Positions 40,303 to 50,654 of a DNA stretch of 64,000 nt are shown here, piece by piece. The notes below the pieces were generated by a model, which was not told the DNA's origin, searched no databases, and saw nothing but the letters and a program-made list of their open reading frames with translations. The stretch is from an uncultured Geobacter sp. (GTDB lineage Bacteria > Desulfobacterota > Desulfuromonadia > Geobacterales > CAIOGM01): contig CAIOGM010000038.1 in assembly GCA_903857795.1 (NCBI GenBank), positions 1 through 64,000 of the forward strand, read 5' to 3'. Numbering within the stretch: position 1 is the first letter of the stretch; the number at the start of each line of letters is the position of its first letter. Both the position numbers and the translations under genes were made by a program.

Positions 40303-40794
40303 CTAGCGGAACAGGTTATCGATATCCTCATCGGTGATTTCGGCGAAGGGAAATTCCGGGTTACCGCTCTTCTCCTTCTCTTCCGCCTTCTTCATAAGGC
40401 CATTAAAGAGCGCGGCCAGCTCCTCGGACGCCTTTTTCACCCTGAGCCGGACCAGCCCCAACGAGGAACGGTTGTCGAAGAGCACCACCAGGATCACCCG
40501 CCCTGCGACAATGGAGATATGGAGATTGTCCTTCTCCCCCTCGTGGAAGAGGATGGAAAACTCCTTCTCACCGATGAGCTTGGCCAACCCGCCGGTAGCG
40601 GCGATGTTCCCGGCGGTCAGCGAGGCCAGAGAGGTGGTGTCGAACCGCTCGGTCTCCCCTACCCCGGCTATGAGTTGGCCGTTTTTGTCCACCAGGAAGA
40701 TGACTCGGGCGTTGGCCTCACGCAGCAGCTTTTCGCAGAGCGCGGTAACCAGACGGTACTCCTCGTCGTACATCACAAGTTGTGGATTCGGCAT
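40303..40794 (-). CDS. mglB: Roadblock/LC7 domain protein (MglB-like)
   Basis: Located upstream of mgl[67 protein letters not shown]. Confidence 0.9.
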   Translation of the reverse strand: MPNPQLVMYDEEYRLVTALCEKLLREANARVIFLVDKNGQLIAGVGETERFDTTSLASLTAGNIAATGGLAKLIGEKEFSILFHEGEKDNLHISIVAGRVILVVLFDNRSSLGLVRLRVKKASEELAALFNGLMKKAEEKEKSGNPEFPFAEITDEDIDNLFR

Positions 40795-40987
40795 GGAGCC
40801 TCCTTGGCCTCAAAGCAACGGCCTGCGCCGCAAAGATCGCACGGAATCATTAAGGGTACACAGTAGACTAACTTTTCGACCACGTCAATACGCTCTCGGC
40901 AGGCGTGATGACGGTTGACGCCGACCGGGAAATGGGCGAAGATGCGCGGCAGATAGCGGGAGGAAGTATCACGGGAAAGGGTGCCCA

Positions 40988-42220
40988 GTGGCTAAGACAG
41001 ACGAGATGATAAGATCGACGGGGGAGCGGACCGTGGGGCCGGAAACGGTACGGATGCTCGATCTGGGGCACCCCTGGATCATCGCCGACAGCTACACGAA
41101 CCGTTGGCCGGCAGGCTCGGCAGGAGAGATCATAGAGCTCATGGACGCCTCCGGACAGTTTCTCGCCACGGCCCTTCTCGATCAGGGAGAGCGGATCATC
41201 GCCCGAGTCCTGTCCCGGGAGCGGATGCGCCTCGATCTCACCTGGATAAAAGGACGGCTGGAAGTCGCACTCCGCCTCCGCCGGGATCATCTGGACCTGG
41301 GGGATACGGACGCCTTCCGCCTGGTAAACGGCGAGGGGGACGGCCTCCCCGGCCTGACCGTGGAGCGGTACGGCGATTTCCTCATGCTGCAGCTCTACTC
41401 CGCCGCCTGGCGCCCCCACCTGAAAAGTCTCACCCGGGCACTGCAGGAACTCCTCTCACCTCGCGGCATTTACGAGAAGAGCCGCCCCCGGAACACCCGC
41501 GACCTGGAGTCTGCCGGCGCCACGAAGAGTTACGGCCGGCTCCTCTGGGGTGTCGCCGCGCCTGAACGACTGGAGGTCCGGGAGAACGGTCTGAAGTTCC
41601 TGGTGGAGCTGGAGCGGGGCCTCAACACCGGGCTTTTCCTCGATCAACGGGAGAGCCGCCGCGACTTGATGCGCCGCGCCCCGGGGAAGAAGCTACTGAA
41701 CCTTTTTGCCTATACGGGGGCCTTCTCCGTGGCGGCCGCAGGGGCGGAGGCCGAACTCGTTACCACCGTCGACGTCTCCCCCGCCTACACCGACTGGGCC
41801 AGGGCCAACTTCGGCGTCAACCGGCTCAACCCGAAACGGCACGAGTTCATCGTCGGGGAGTGCCTGGGGGCCTTGGCCGACCTGAGCCGCAGAGGTAAGA
41901 GCTACGACATAATCCTCATGGACCCGCCTTCGTTCTCCACCACCACCAAGGGGCGCTTCACCACCCGGGGCGGCACCTCCGACCTGGTGGCGGCGGCTCT
42001 CCCGCTGCTGACCCAGGGCGGCCTCTTCATCGCTTCCTCCAACCATCAGAAAGTGGACGTGGCCGACTACCTGAAGGAGCTGCGGCGGGGCGCACTCCAG
42101 GCGGCGTGCGACCTGCGGGTCATCTCCCTGGGCGGTCAGCCGGCGGACTTCCCCTATCCCGTCACCTTCCCCGAAGGGCGGTACCTGAAGTGCGCGCTCT
42201 GCGTCAAGACGCCGATCTAA
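40988..42220 (+). CDS. Class I SAM-dependent rRNA methyltransferase (RlmI-like)
   Basis: PUA-like N-terminus, FLDQRESRR, LLNLFAYTGAFSVAAAGAEAELVTTVDVS, YDIILMDPPSFS. Confidence 0.92.
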   Translation: MAKTDEMIRSTGERTVGPETVRMLDLGHPWIIADSYTNRWPAGSAGEIIELMDASGQFLATALLDQGERIIARVLSRERMRLDLTWIKGRLEVALRLRRDHLDLGDTDAFRLVNGEGDGLPGLTVERYGDFLMLQLYSAAWRPHLKSLTRALQELLSPRGIYEKSRPRNTRDLESAGATKSYGRLLWGVAAPERLEVRENGLKFLVELERGLNTGLFLDQRESRRDLMRRAPGKKLLNLFAYTGAFSVAAAGAEAELVTTVDVSPAYTDWARANFGVNRLNPKRHEFIVGECLGALADLSRRGKSYDIILMDPPSFSTTTKGRFTTRGGTSDLVAAALPLLTQGGLFIASSNHQKVDVADYLKELRRGALQAACDLRVISLGGQPADFPYPVTFPEGRYLKCALCVKTPI

Positions 42221-42365
42221 GTAGGCTTCCCCTGCACTTCTCACCTGCTGAGCGTCCGCTGTCATTGCCGTTTTTTGTTTGGCCATGGCGATGATTCTGC
42301 TATAGTACCCAACTCGCGCGGGCCGGTTGCTGCCGCGCCATGACCGACAACAACCGGGGATACAC

Positions 42366-43823
42366 ATGGAACTGTTCGATCTTACCCTGCATGAACTGAG
42401 CGAAAAACTGCGGCGCCGGGAGCTCTCCTCGGTGGAGGCGACCGGGGCGATGCTGGCCCGCATCGAGGCCACGGACAAGAATGTGAACGCCTTCATCACC
42501 GTCACCCCGGAGCAGGCGCTGCGGGATGCCGACGCAGCCGACCGGCGGATTGCCACCGGTGAAGGTGAGCCGCTCACCGGCATCCCGATAGCGCTCAAGG
42601 ACATCTTTCTCACCCAGGGGGTCCGGACCACCTGCGCCTCCAGGATCCTGGAGAACTTTATCCCCCCCTACAGCGCCACCGCCTGGGAGAAGCTGAAGGA
42701 GCGGGGGATGGTCCTGCTGGGGAAACTGAACCAGGACGAATTCGCCATGGGCTCCTCTTCCGAGTCCAGCGCCTTCGGTGTCACAAGGAACCCCTGGGAC
42801 CTGGAGTGCATACCCGGCGGCTCTTCCGGCGGGTCAGCCGCGGCAATCGCTGCCCGTCAGGCCACGGCCACCTTGGGGACCGACACCGGCGGCTCCATCC
42901 GTCAGCCGGCGTCCCACTGCGGCTGCGTCGGCCTTAAGCCGACCTACGGGCGGGTCTCCCGCTACGGGGTCATCGCCTACGCCTCTTCCCTGGACCAGGT
43001 GGGGCCGGTGACCCGCGATGTCAGAGACTGCGCCCTCATGCTCGGCGCGGTGGCAGGTCATGATCCCAAGGACTCCACCAGCGTCGATCTTCCGGTCCCC
43101 GACTATGCGGCAGCTCTTGAAGGGGGAGTCAAGGGGCTCAAGATCGGGCTCCCCAAGGAATACTTCATCGAGGGGCTCGATCCTGACGTCCGCAGATGCA
43201 TGGACGAAGCGGTGGCCACGTATCTGAGCCTCGGCGCGGAGATCGTGGAGCTCTCTCTTCCCCACACCGACTATGCCGTTGCCTGCTACTACCTCATCGC
43301 CACCGCCGAAGCCAGCTCCAACCTGGCCCGCTACGACGGGGTCCGTTTCGGCCATCGGAACCGGGACGCCAAGGGGCTCATGGAGATGTACTGCAAGAGC
43401 CGCGAGGAGGGATTCGGGGCAGAGGTGAAGCGGCGGATCATGCTGGGGACCTATGCCCTCTCGTCCGGCTATTATGATGCCTACTACCTGAAGGCCCAGA
43501 AGGTCAGGACCCTCATCCGTCGGGATTTCCTCAAGGCGTTCGAAAAGGTTGACCTGATCCTTGCCCCGGTGGCGCCGACTCCGGCGTTCAGGATCGGTGA
43601 GAAGGTGAACGATCCTCTTCAGATGTACCTCTCCGACATCTTCACCATCCCCGTGAACCTGGCCGGTACCTGCGGCATCTCCGTTCCGGCCGGCTTCAGT
43701 AGCGGCGGACTCCCCATCGGGCTTCAGCTCGTCGGCCGCCCCTTCGGCGAAGAGTCGATCCTCCGTGCCGCCTACGCCTTCGAGCAGGCGACGGAGTGGC
43801 ACAAACGGAAGGCACAAATTTGA
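42366..43823 (+). CDS. gatA: Asp-tRNA(Asn)/Glu-tRNA(Gln) amidotransferase subunit A
   Basis: [79 protein letters not shown]. Confidence 0.97.
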   Translation: MELFDLTLHELSEKLRRRELSSVEATGAMLARIEATDKNVNAFITVTPEQALRDADAADRRIATGEGEPLTGIPIALKDIFLTQGVRTTCASRILENFIPPYSATAWEKLKERGMVLLGKLNQDEFAMGSSSESSAFGVTRNPWDLECIPGGSSGGSAAAIAARQATATLGTDTGGSIRQPASHCGCVGLKPTYGRVSRYGVIAYASSLDQVGPVTRDVRDCALMLGAVAGHDPKDSTSVDLPVPDYAAALEGGVKGLKIGLPKEYFIEGLDPDVRRCMDEAVATYLSLGAEIVELSLPHTDYAVACYYLIATAEASSNLARYDGVRFGHRNRDAKGLMEMYCKSREEGFGAEVKRRIMLGTYALSSGYYDAYYLKAQKVRTLIRRDFLKAFEKVDLILAPVAPTPAFRIGEKVNDPLQMYLSDIFTIPVNLAGTCGISVPAGFSSGGLPIGLQLVGRPFGEESILRAAYAFEQATEWHKRKAQI

Positions 43824-43868
43824 TTTAATCCTATCCATCCTCTGTAACTTGCTCTCGGAGTAACCTGA

Positions 43869-45314
43869 ATGAACTACCAACCTGTCATCGGACTCGAAGT
43901 CCACGTCCAGCTGCTGACCAACACCAAGATCTTCTGCGGCTGCCCCACCACCTTCGGCTCCGAGCCCAACTCCCAGAGCTGCCCGGTCTGCCTCGGCCTC
44001 CCCGGGGCGCTCCCCGTACTCAACAAGAAGGTGGTGGAGTACGCCATCCGGGCAGGTCTGGCTACCGGCTGCGCCATCTCCCCCCGCTCCCTCTTCGCCA
44101 GGAAGAACTACTTTTATCCGGATCTCCCCAAAGGGTACCAGATCAGCCAGCTGGAGCTCCCCATCTGCATCGGCGGTCACCTGGATATCGAGGTGGACGA
44201 CCAGGTGAAGCGGATCGGCATCACCCGGATCCATATGGAGGAGGATGCCGGCAAGCTGGTCCATGCCGATATCTCCGGTCTGGGAGAGGGCTCCGGGGTC
44301 GACCTGAACCGCGCCTGCACCCCGCTGCTGGAGATCGTCTCCGAACCGGACCTTCGCTCCGCCGACGAGGCGGTGGCTTACCTGAAGAAGCTCCACCAGA
44401 TCGTGGTCTACCTGGGGATCACCGACGGCAACATGGAGGAGGGGAGCTTTCGCTGCGACGCCAACGTCTCGGTGATGCTCAAGGGGGCGGCGGCCTTCGG
44501 AACCAGGGCCGAGATCAAGAACGTCAACTCCTTCAAGTTCGTCAAGCAGGCCATCGAATACGAGATCGAGCGGCAGATCGATCTCATCGAGGAGGGGGGG
44601 AAGGTGGTGCAGGAGACCCGCCTTTTCAACCCGGACTCAGGGGTGACCCGCTCCATGCGGAGCAAGGAAGAGGCCCACGACTACCGCTACTTCCCCGACC
44701 CGGACCTGGTGCCGCTGGTCATCTCCAACGACTGGGTGGAGGATATCCGGCTCACTCTCCCTGAACTCCCCGAAGCCCGGCGGGCCCGCTACACAGTGGA
44801 GTTGGGGCTTTCGCTCCAGGATGCCGAGGTGCTTACCTCCAACCGGGAGCTGGCCGACTACTTCGAGGGGTGCCTCGGCCACGGCAGCCAGCCCAAGGGT
44901 GCAGCCAACTGGATCATGGGGGAGGTGACGCGCGGTCTCAACGACCGGGGCCTGGAGATCACCGCCTGCCCGGTGACACCGAAGCTGTTGGCCGACCTCC
45001 TGGCCCTCATCGAAAAGGGGACTATCTCGGTAAAGATCGCCAAGACGGTCTTCGACGAGATCTGGCAGAGCGGCAAGGGGGCTGCGGAGATCGTGGAGGA
45101 GAAGGGGCTGGTACAGGTTTCCGACAGCGGGGCCATCGAGAAGATCGTGGACGAGATCATCGCCGCCAACCAGGGGCAGGTAGAGGAGTTCCGGGGGGGA
45201 AAGGAAAAGGTCCTCGGCTTCTTCGTCGGCCAGATCATGAAGGCGAGTAAGGGGAAGGCCAACCCGGCCCTGGTGAACGAGATCCTGCTGAAGAAGCTGA
45301 AGGGGGAAGGATGA
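43869..45314 (+). CDS. gatB: Asp-tRNA(Asn)/Glu-tRNA(Gln) amidotransferase subunit B
   Basis: [67 protein letters not shown]. Confidence 0.97.
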   Translation: MNYQPVIGLEVHVQLLTNTKIFCGCPTTFGSEPNSQSCPVCLGLPGALPVLNKKVVEYAIRAGLATGCAISPRSLFARKNYFYPDLPKGYQISQLELPICIGGHLDIEVDDQVKRIGITRIHMEEDAGKLVHADISGLGEGSGVDLNRACTPLLEIVSEPDLRSADEAVAYLKKLHQIVVYLGITDGNMEEGSFRCDANVSVMLKGAAAFGTRAEIKNVNSFKFVKQAIEYEIERQIDLIEEGGKVVQETRLFNPDSGVTRSMRSKEEAHDYRYFPDPDLVPLVISNDWVEDIRLTLPELPEARRARYTVELGLSLQDAEVLTSNRELADYFEGCLGHGSQPKGAANWIMGEVTRGLNDRGLEITACPVTPKLLADLLALIEKGTISVKIAKTVFDEIWQSGKGAAEIVEEKGLVQVSDSGAIEKIVDEIIAANQGQVEEFRGGKEKVLGFFVGQIMKASKGKANPALVNEILLKKLKGEG

Positions 45315-45706
45315 TGACTGAGAAGAAGACGGCGATACTCATCATGGCTCACGGGAGCCGCCTCGCCGAGGCCAACGACGCGGCCCGAGAGATTGCGGCC
45401 ATGGTCAGGGAGATGACCGGCTACGAGATCGTGGAGGTCTCCTTCCGGGAACTCCATCTCCCCAACATCCAGGAGGGGATAGACGTCTGCGTGGCGCAAG
45501 GGGCGCAGCGAATCCTCCTCATCCCCTACTTCCTCTTCGTCGGAGCCCATGTGCGGCACGACCTTCCCGAGGAGATTGAGGAAGGGATGAAGCGACACCC
45601 GGGGGTAGAGATGGTCATGGGGCCCCACCTTGGAGTCCATCGGAAGCTGGCCGAGGTGGTGATGGAGCGGATCGCCCAGGGGCTCGACGCAACGGGGTGG
45701 CGCTGA
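45311..45706 (+). CDS. cbiX: Sirohydrochlorin cobaltochelatase, CbiX family
   Basis: [70 protein letters not shown]; 4-bp overlap with gatB. Confidence 0.92.
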   Translation: MMTEKKTAILIMAHGSRLAEANDAAREIAAMVREMTGYEIVEVSFRELHLPNIQEGIDVCVAQGAQRILLIPYFLFVGAHVRHDLPEEIEEGMKRHPGVEMVMGPHLGVHRKLAEVVMERIAQGLDATGWR

Positions 45707-46344
45707 TGTCCCTGCACCTGCGTCCCGAAGAGATAGAGGCCGAATCGTTCCGGATCATCGAGGAGGAGGTCGGCCCGCATTCATGGTCCCCGGCCCAGTG
45801 GCCCATCGTGCGGCGGGTCATCCATACCAGCGCCGACTTCGACTTCGCCAGGAGCATGTTCTTCTCCCCCGATGCCGTGGCCCGGGGCGTGGCTGCCCTG
45901 CGGGAGGGGAGAGGGATCGTCACCGACACCACCATGGCCCTCTCCGGTATCTCCAAGCCGCGGCTGAAGCAGCTCGGAATCATCACCTCATGCCATGTGG
46001 CCGACCCGGATGTGGCGACGCAGGCAAAGGCGGAAGGGATCACCCGCTCCGTGGCTGCCATGCGCAAGGCGCTGTCTCATCCCCACAACGGTATCTTCGT
46101 CATCGGCAACGCCCCAACGGCCCTCTTTGAACTCCTCCGCCTGGCTGAGAAGGAGGGGTTTCGCCCCGAACTGGTCATCGGCCTCCCCGTGGGGTTCGTC
46201 GGCGCGGCCGAGAGCAAGGAGCTGCTCCTCACCAAGGCCCATGATCTGGATATCCCCTTCATCACCAACCGGGGGAGAAAGGGGGGCTCCACCATCGCGG
46301 CGTCGGTAATAAACGCCCTTTTGATCATGGCGGAAGGAGCCTAA
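45706..46344 (+). CDS. cbiC: Precorrin-8X methylmutase
   Basis: EEIEAESFRIIEEE; VRRVIHTSADFDFARSMFFSPDAV; GNAPTALFELL; GLPVGFVGAAESKELL. Confidence 0.95.
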   Translation: MSLHLRPEEIEAESFRIIEEEVGPHSWSPAQWPIVRRVIHTSADFDFARSMFFSPDAVARGVAALREGRGIVTDTTMALSGISKPRLKQLGIITSCHVADPDVATQAKAEGITRSVAAMRKALSHPHNGIFVIGNAPTALFELLRLAEKEGFRPELVIGLPVGFVGAAESKELLLTKAHDLDIPFITNRGRKGGSTIAASVINALLIMAEGA

Positions 46345-46355
46345 GCGGTGGTGCA

Positions 46356-47513
46356 GTGGCAATGAAACGGCTCCGTTCCGGCTACACCACCGGAGCCTGC
46401 GCCACGGCGGCGGCCAAGGGGGCGGCTCTCATGCTCCGGGAGCAGCGGCTTATCGGCGCCGTGGAGTTGACCCTTCCCCGGGGGGAGACGGCGCATTTTC
46501 CCCTCCAGGGGCAGGTTTTCTCCGCCACAGAAGCGGCCTGTTTCGTGGTGAAGGATGCGGGGGACGACCCGGACATCACCAACGGGGCAAAGATCCATGC
46601 ATCAGTATTTTTCGGACCAGCTGAAGGAGCAGTTCCGGTCACAATCTTCGGGGGGGTCGGCATCGGCAGGGTCACCAAACCGGGGCTGGCCGTCGCGCCG
46701 GGTGAGTGGGCCATCAATCCGGTCCCCCGCCGGATGATCACGGATGAACTCCTCACGATATTTCCGCCTCACGCTTCACGCCTCACATCTCACGCCTTGC
46801 CTATCATCCCTCACGTCACCATCTCCATCCCCAACGGCGAGCTCCTTGCCAAAAAGACCCTGAACGCCCGCCTCGGTATCATCGGCGGACTCTCCATCCT
46901 CGGCACCACCGGCATCGTCCGCCCCATCTCGGCCCAGGCCTGGACCGACACCATAGACGCGGCCATCGACGTGGCCCTGGCCTGCGGGTGCGAGGCGGTG
47001 GTCTTGTCCACCGGCAGAACAAGTGAACTCGTTGTGCAGCGCTTTCTCTCCTCCCCACTCATTCAGAATGCCCCCTTCCCCCTGTTGGGGGAGGGACAGG
47101 GCGGGTTGGAGCTGAGTGAGAATACCGCTTTCCCCGAAGAGGCCTTCGTCATGATGGGGGATCACGTGGGGCACGCCCTGCGAAGTTGTGCCCGCAAGGG
47201 GGTGACGCGGCTCATCCTGGCCGGGCAGTTCGCCAAGCTCCTCAAGATCGCCTGCGGTCACGAGCAGACCCACGTCTCCTCCTCGGAACTGGACCTGACC
47301 ACCCTCGCCGGCTGGCAGGAACTGGAAACTAGCGTCTTGCCACTCAAAACAGCGGTCACCGCCCGCGGCGTCCTGGAGGCGTCAGGCAACGATCAAGAGC
47401 TCATCTCCATCGTCTGTAAACGGGCTCAACGGTTCGCGTCGGCTCTCGCCCCCGGTGTTGAGCTGAAGGTTTTACTGGCAGGGTACGGCGGAGAAGTGCT
47501 ATATTTCGCCTGA
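46356..47513 (+). CDS. cbiD: Cobalt-precorrin-5B (C1)-methyltransferase
   Basis: LRSGYTTGACATAAAKGAALML; VKDAGDDPDITNGA; INPVPRRMI; LGIIGGLSILGTTGIVRPIS. Confidence 0.95.
   Translation: MAMKRLRSGYTTGACATAAAKGAALMLREQRLIGAVELTLPRGETAHFPLQGQVFSATEAACFVVKDAGDDPDITNGAKIHASVFFGPAEGAVPVTIFGGVGIGRVTKPGLAVAPGEWAINPVPRRMITDELLTIFPPHASRLTSHALPIIPHVTISIPNGELLAKKTLNARLGIIGGLSILGTTGIVRPISAQAWTDTIDAAIDVALACGCEAVVLSTGRTSELVVQRFLSSPLIQNAPFPLLGEGQGGLELSENTAFPEEAFVMMGDHVGHALRSCARKGVTRLILAGQFAKLLKIACGHEQTHVSSSELDLTTLAGWQELETSVLPLKTAVTARGVLEASGNDQELISIVCKRAQRFASALAPGVELKVLLAGYGGEVLYFA
46767..46794. repeat. Heptameric tandem repeat inside cbiD
   Basis: CCTCACG CTTCACG CCTCACA TCTCACG; out-of-tract CCTCACG copies at 46751 and 46809. 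Confidence 0.8.
47073..47095. repeat. GC-rich palindromic insert inside cbiD
   Basis: CCCTTCCCCCTGTTGGGGGAGGG, encoding part of NAPFPLLGEGQGGLEL. Confidence 0.6.
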
Positions 47514-47587
47514 ATTATTCCTCGCCCCCCCACCTGTTAACGACTCATCGAAACAGAGCAGGAATAGACCGGCTCCAGGAGTTCATC

Positions 47588-48805
47588 ATGACCCAACAGA
47601 AGATCTATCTCGTCGGCGCCGGCATCAAGGGGTGGGAGGGGTTCGGCTCCAAGGCCCTGGAGGTCATCTCCAGTGGGGAGGTCCTCATGGGGGCGCAGCG
47701 CCACCTGGACATCTTCCCCGACTATCCCGGTGAAAAGCTGGTGCTCGGCGACCTCCCCGCCATGCTAGAGTTTCTCAAGAAGACCGAGAAGCGGGTGACG
47801 CTCCTCGCCTCAGGTGACCCGAATTTCTTCGGTCTCTCCCGGTTTCTCCTGCGCAATCTCCCCAAGGAGCGGATCGAGATCTTTCCCAATGTGACGAGCA
47901 TGCAGTACGCCTTCGCCCGGATCAAGGAGACGTGGGACGACGCCCTCTTCGTCTCCGTGCATGGCCGGGGGATCAAGAGCGCCATCGACAAGATCATCGC
48001 CTCGGAGAAGGTGGCAGTGCTCACCGACGGAAAGCACTCTCCGGCGGTTATCGCGCAAGAGCTGATCAAGCGGGGGGCCGAAGGGTACATCGCCTGGCTC
48101 TGCGAAGACCTGGGAATGCCGTCGGAGAAGTTTACTCGCACCGATGTCAGGGGGCTGGTGGAGTTCCCCTGTTCCCCCCTCAACATCCTGATCCTCATCA
48201 AGGCGTGGGAGCCGACCCTGGAGACCTGGCCGGTCATGGGGATCGACGACGATCAGTTTGCCACTGCCAAGAAGCTCATCACCAAGCAGGAGGTCCGGGC
48301 GGTGACCCTGGCCAAGCTCCAGCTGCAGAACGATCAGGTCCTCTGGGACATCGGCGCCGGAAGCGGCTCGGTCTCCATCGAGGCGGGAAACCTCATGACC
48401 AACGGCAAGGTCTTTGCCCTGGAGAAGAATCCCAACTATCTCGGCTTCATCCGGGAGAACCTCCGAAAGTTCAGCGCAGGCAACGTCATGCTCATCGAAG
48501 CGTGCGCTCCCGAAGGGATCGACGACCTCCCCGATCCCGACCGGGTCTTCATCGGCGGCTCAGGCGGGATGCTGGAGGAGATCATTGAAGCGGTGGACAA
48601 GCGGCTCAAGCCCGAGGGGATGATCGTCCTCAACGCCGTGACCCTGGACACCCTCACCAAGGCGGTGGAGTTCCTGGAGGATCACGGCTATTCGGTGGAG
48701 GTCTGCTGCGTCAACGTGGCTAGGACCCGCCCCCTCACCGAGTACAAGATGTTTGAGGCGCACAACCCTGTCTACATCATCACCGCCCGGAAAGGGGGGG
48801 AGTGA
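47588..48805 (+). CDS. cbiET: Fused cobalt-precorrin-7 (C5)-methyltransferase / precorrin-6Y C15-methyltransferase (decarboxylating)
   Basis: CbiE-like N-terminal half (VGAGIKGWEG, LASGDPNFFGLSRFL) fused to CbiT-like SAM fold (LWDIGAGSGSVSIEAG). Confidence 0.93.
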   Translation: MTQQKIYLVGAGIKGWEGFGSKALEVISSGEVLMGAQRHLDIFPDYPGEKLVLGDLPAMLEFLKKTEKRVTLLASGDPNFFGLSRFLLRNLPKERIEIFPNVTSMQYAFARIKETWDDALFVSVHGRGIKSAIDKIIASEKVAVLTDGKHSPAVIAQELIKRGAEGYIAWLCEDLGMPSEKFTRTDVRGLVEFPCSPLNILILIKAWEPTLETWPVMGIDDDQFATAKKLITKQEVRAVTLAKLQLQNDQVLWDIGAGSGSVSIEAGNLMTNGKVFALEKNPNYLGFIRENLRKFSAGNVMLIEACAPEGIDDLPDPDRVFIGGSGGMLEEIIEAVDKRLKPEGMIVLNAVTLDTLTKAVEFLEDHGYSVEVCCVNVARTRPLTEYKMFEAHNPVYIITARKGGE

Positions 48806-49506
48806 TGGCGCGGATCTTTGCCGTCGGCGTCGGGCCCGGCGACCCCGAACTCCTCACCCGCAAGGCCGAACGGGTCATCCGGGAAGCCGCCGTCATCTAC
48901 GCCCCGGCCGCCTCGGCCGATGACGCCAGCTACGCCCTCTCCATCGTGGAGCAGTTCATCCACCGTGACCGGCAGGAAATTCTCACCAGGGTCTTCCCCA
49001 TGACCCGTGACGAGACCGTGCTCAACCCCCTACGCGCAGCCACGGCCCGCGAGCTTGCCGGCCATGCACAAGCCGGCCGGGAGGTGGCCTTCATCACCAT
49101 CGGCGATCCGCTCCTTTACTCCACCTTTCAGCCCATCTTCCGCATTCTCAGTCAGGAGTACCCGCTCATCCCGGTGGAGTTCGTGCCGGGGATCACCAGC
49201 ATGAACGCCGCCGCCGCCGCCGCCGGAGTCCCCCTGGCCCTGGCGGACGAGACCGTCGCCATCCTCCCCGCCACGGCGGACGAGGAGAAGATTTTAGCGA
49301 CCCTCATCGCCTTCGACACCGTCGTGCTCTTAAAGATCAGCCGGGCCTTCGACCGGGTGTACGGGATGCTCCGGCAGCTCAAGCTGGAGAAAAAGGGGGT
49401 CTTCGTCCGCCGGGTCGGCTCCCCCGAGGAGGAGGTCATCTTCGACCTGGCCTCTCTCCTGGGGAAAAAACTCGATTACCTGTCGCTCCTGATCGTGAAG
49501 AAGTGA
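48802..49506 (+). CDS. cbiL: Precorrin-2 C20-methyltransferase
   Basis: IFAVGVGPGDPELLTRKAERVIREAAVIYAP; VAFITIGDPLLYSTF; VEFVPGITSMNAAAAAAGVPLA. Confidence 0.93.
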   Translation: MMARIFAVGVGPGDPELLTRKAERVIREAAVIYAPAASADDASYALSIVEQFIHRDRQEILTRVFPMTRDETVLNPLRAATARELAGHAQAGREVAFITIGDPLLYSTFQPIFRILSQEYPLIPVEFVPGITSMNAAAAAAGVPLALADETVAILPATADEEKILATLIAFDTVVLLKISRAFDRVYGMLRQLKLEKKGVFVRRVGSPEEEVIFDLASLLGKKLDYLSLLIVKK

Positions 49507-49545
49507 AGTCACTTCTTCACAGAGGTCCCACCGTGAGGTTGCCCC

Positions 49546-50331
49546 GTGTCATCTGAAATTAACGTCCATTTCATCGGCGCCGGTCCCGGCGACCCGGAGC
49601 TGATCACCGTCAAGGGGGCCCGGCTCCTGGGGGAGGCTGAGGTGGTCGTCTTCGCCGGAAGTCTCGTCAACCGCGCTATCCTCACCACCTACTGCCCCAC
49701 TGCTGCACTGCATGATTCGGCTGCCATGACCATGGAAGAGGTCATCGGAGTCATAGCCGGGGGGGTGACCGAGGGGAAAAGGGTCGTGCGGCTCCATACC
49801 GGGGATCCGGCACTTTACGGCGCCATCCAGGAGCAGATGGTGGAGCTGGACCGGCTGGGAATCTCGTACCGGGTAATTCCAGGGGTGACCAGCGCCTCCG
49901 CGGCTGCGGCGGCCCTCCGGCAGGAGTTGACCCTGCCGGAACTCTCCCAGACCCTCATCCTCACCCGTCTGGCCGGCAAGACCCCGGTACCCGAAGGGGA
50001 GCGGCTCTCCAAGATCGCCCGGATCGGCGCCACCATGGCCATCTATCTCTCCGTGGGGATGATCGACTCGGTGGTGGAGGAGCTGCTGACTGGCGCCTAT
50101 ACGCCGGAAACCCCGGCGGCTGTGGTCTATCGGGCCTCCTGGCCGGACGAGCGGATCATCGAGGGGACTCTGGCCAACATCGCCGGAAAGGTCGCCGCGG
50201 CCGGAATCGACCGGCAGGCGCTCATCATGGTGGGCGAGGTCTTCGGGGTGCGGCGTAATGGCCTCAAGGCGCGATCGCTCCTCTACGACGGGACATTTAC
50301 CCACGGATTCCGGACGGGGATTGTCGGCTAG
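49546..50331 (+). CDS. cbiF: Precorrin-4 C11-methyltransferase
   Basis: VHFIGAGPGDPELITVKGARLLGEAEVVVFAGSLVN; RLHTGDPALYGAIQEQM; RVIPGVTSASAAAAALRQELTLPE. Confidence 0.95.
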   Translation: MSSEINVHFIGAGPGDPELITVKGARLLGEAEVVVFAGSLVNRAILTTYCPTAALHDSAAMTMEEVIGVIAGGVTEGKRVVRLHTGDPALYGAIQEQMVELDRLGISYRVIPGVTSASAAAAALRQELTLPELSQTLILTRLAGKTPVPEGERLSKIARIGATMAIYLSVGMIDSVVEELLTGAYTPETPAAVVYRASWPDERIIEGTLANIAGKVAAAGIDRQALIMVGEVFGVRRNGLKARSLLYDGTFTHGFRTGIVG

Positions 50332-50571
50332 CCCACTCGTCCCGGGGAGCCTCAGGAGTCCGGAACTTCTCTTCCCCACCATAATCCACGATCTCTCCTT
50401 CACCTCGCCTCTCCGAGCTTATTCACATCAACGGTGACTCCTCACGCTCGCCCCACCCTTTAGCTCCGAAGCGCCCCGACACCTCTTTAAACGGGGAGCC
50501 GTGCTACAGCCCCAAGCCCATAACCAGCTGATTCTGCGAATAAAATTTTTTTGCACCTCTAATGTTTTGCC

Positions 50572-50600
50572 TTGACATTAATCTTGCCCCTGAGTATAGT
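50572..50600 (+). promoter_or_regulatory. Sigma-70 promoter of dcw cluster
   Basis: TTGACA(50572-50577)-N17-TATAGT(50595-50600). Confidence 0.8.
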
Positions 50601-50610
50601 TTCCGCCACT

Positions 50611-50636
50611 GTGGTATATTGTGGGAAAAAGTGGAA
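50611..50636 (+). promoter_or_regulatory. Putative MraZ-binding repeats (three GTGG repeats at 10-bp period)
   Basis: GTGGTATATT GTGGGAAAAA GTGGAAATAT immediately downstream of promoter and upstream of mraZ. Confidence 0.8.
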
Positions 50637-50654
50637 ATATTTGCCGGAGGAAGC

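Noticed and set aside
42834-44396. 520-aa minus-strand ORF opposite gatA/gatB
   Set aside because: Spans two conserved genes in antisense; no domain signature.
49507-50560. Possible cobalamin riboswitch or remnant cob genes after cbiF
   Set aside because: I could not find B12-box sequence or a recognisable CbiG/CbiH reading frame in the short gap before mraZ.
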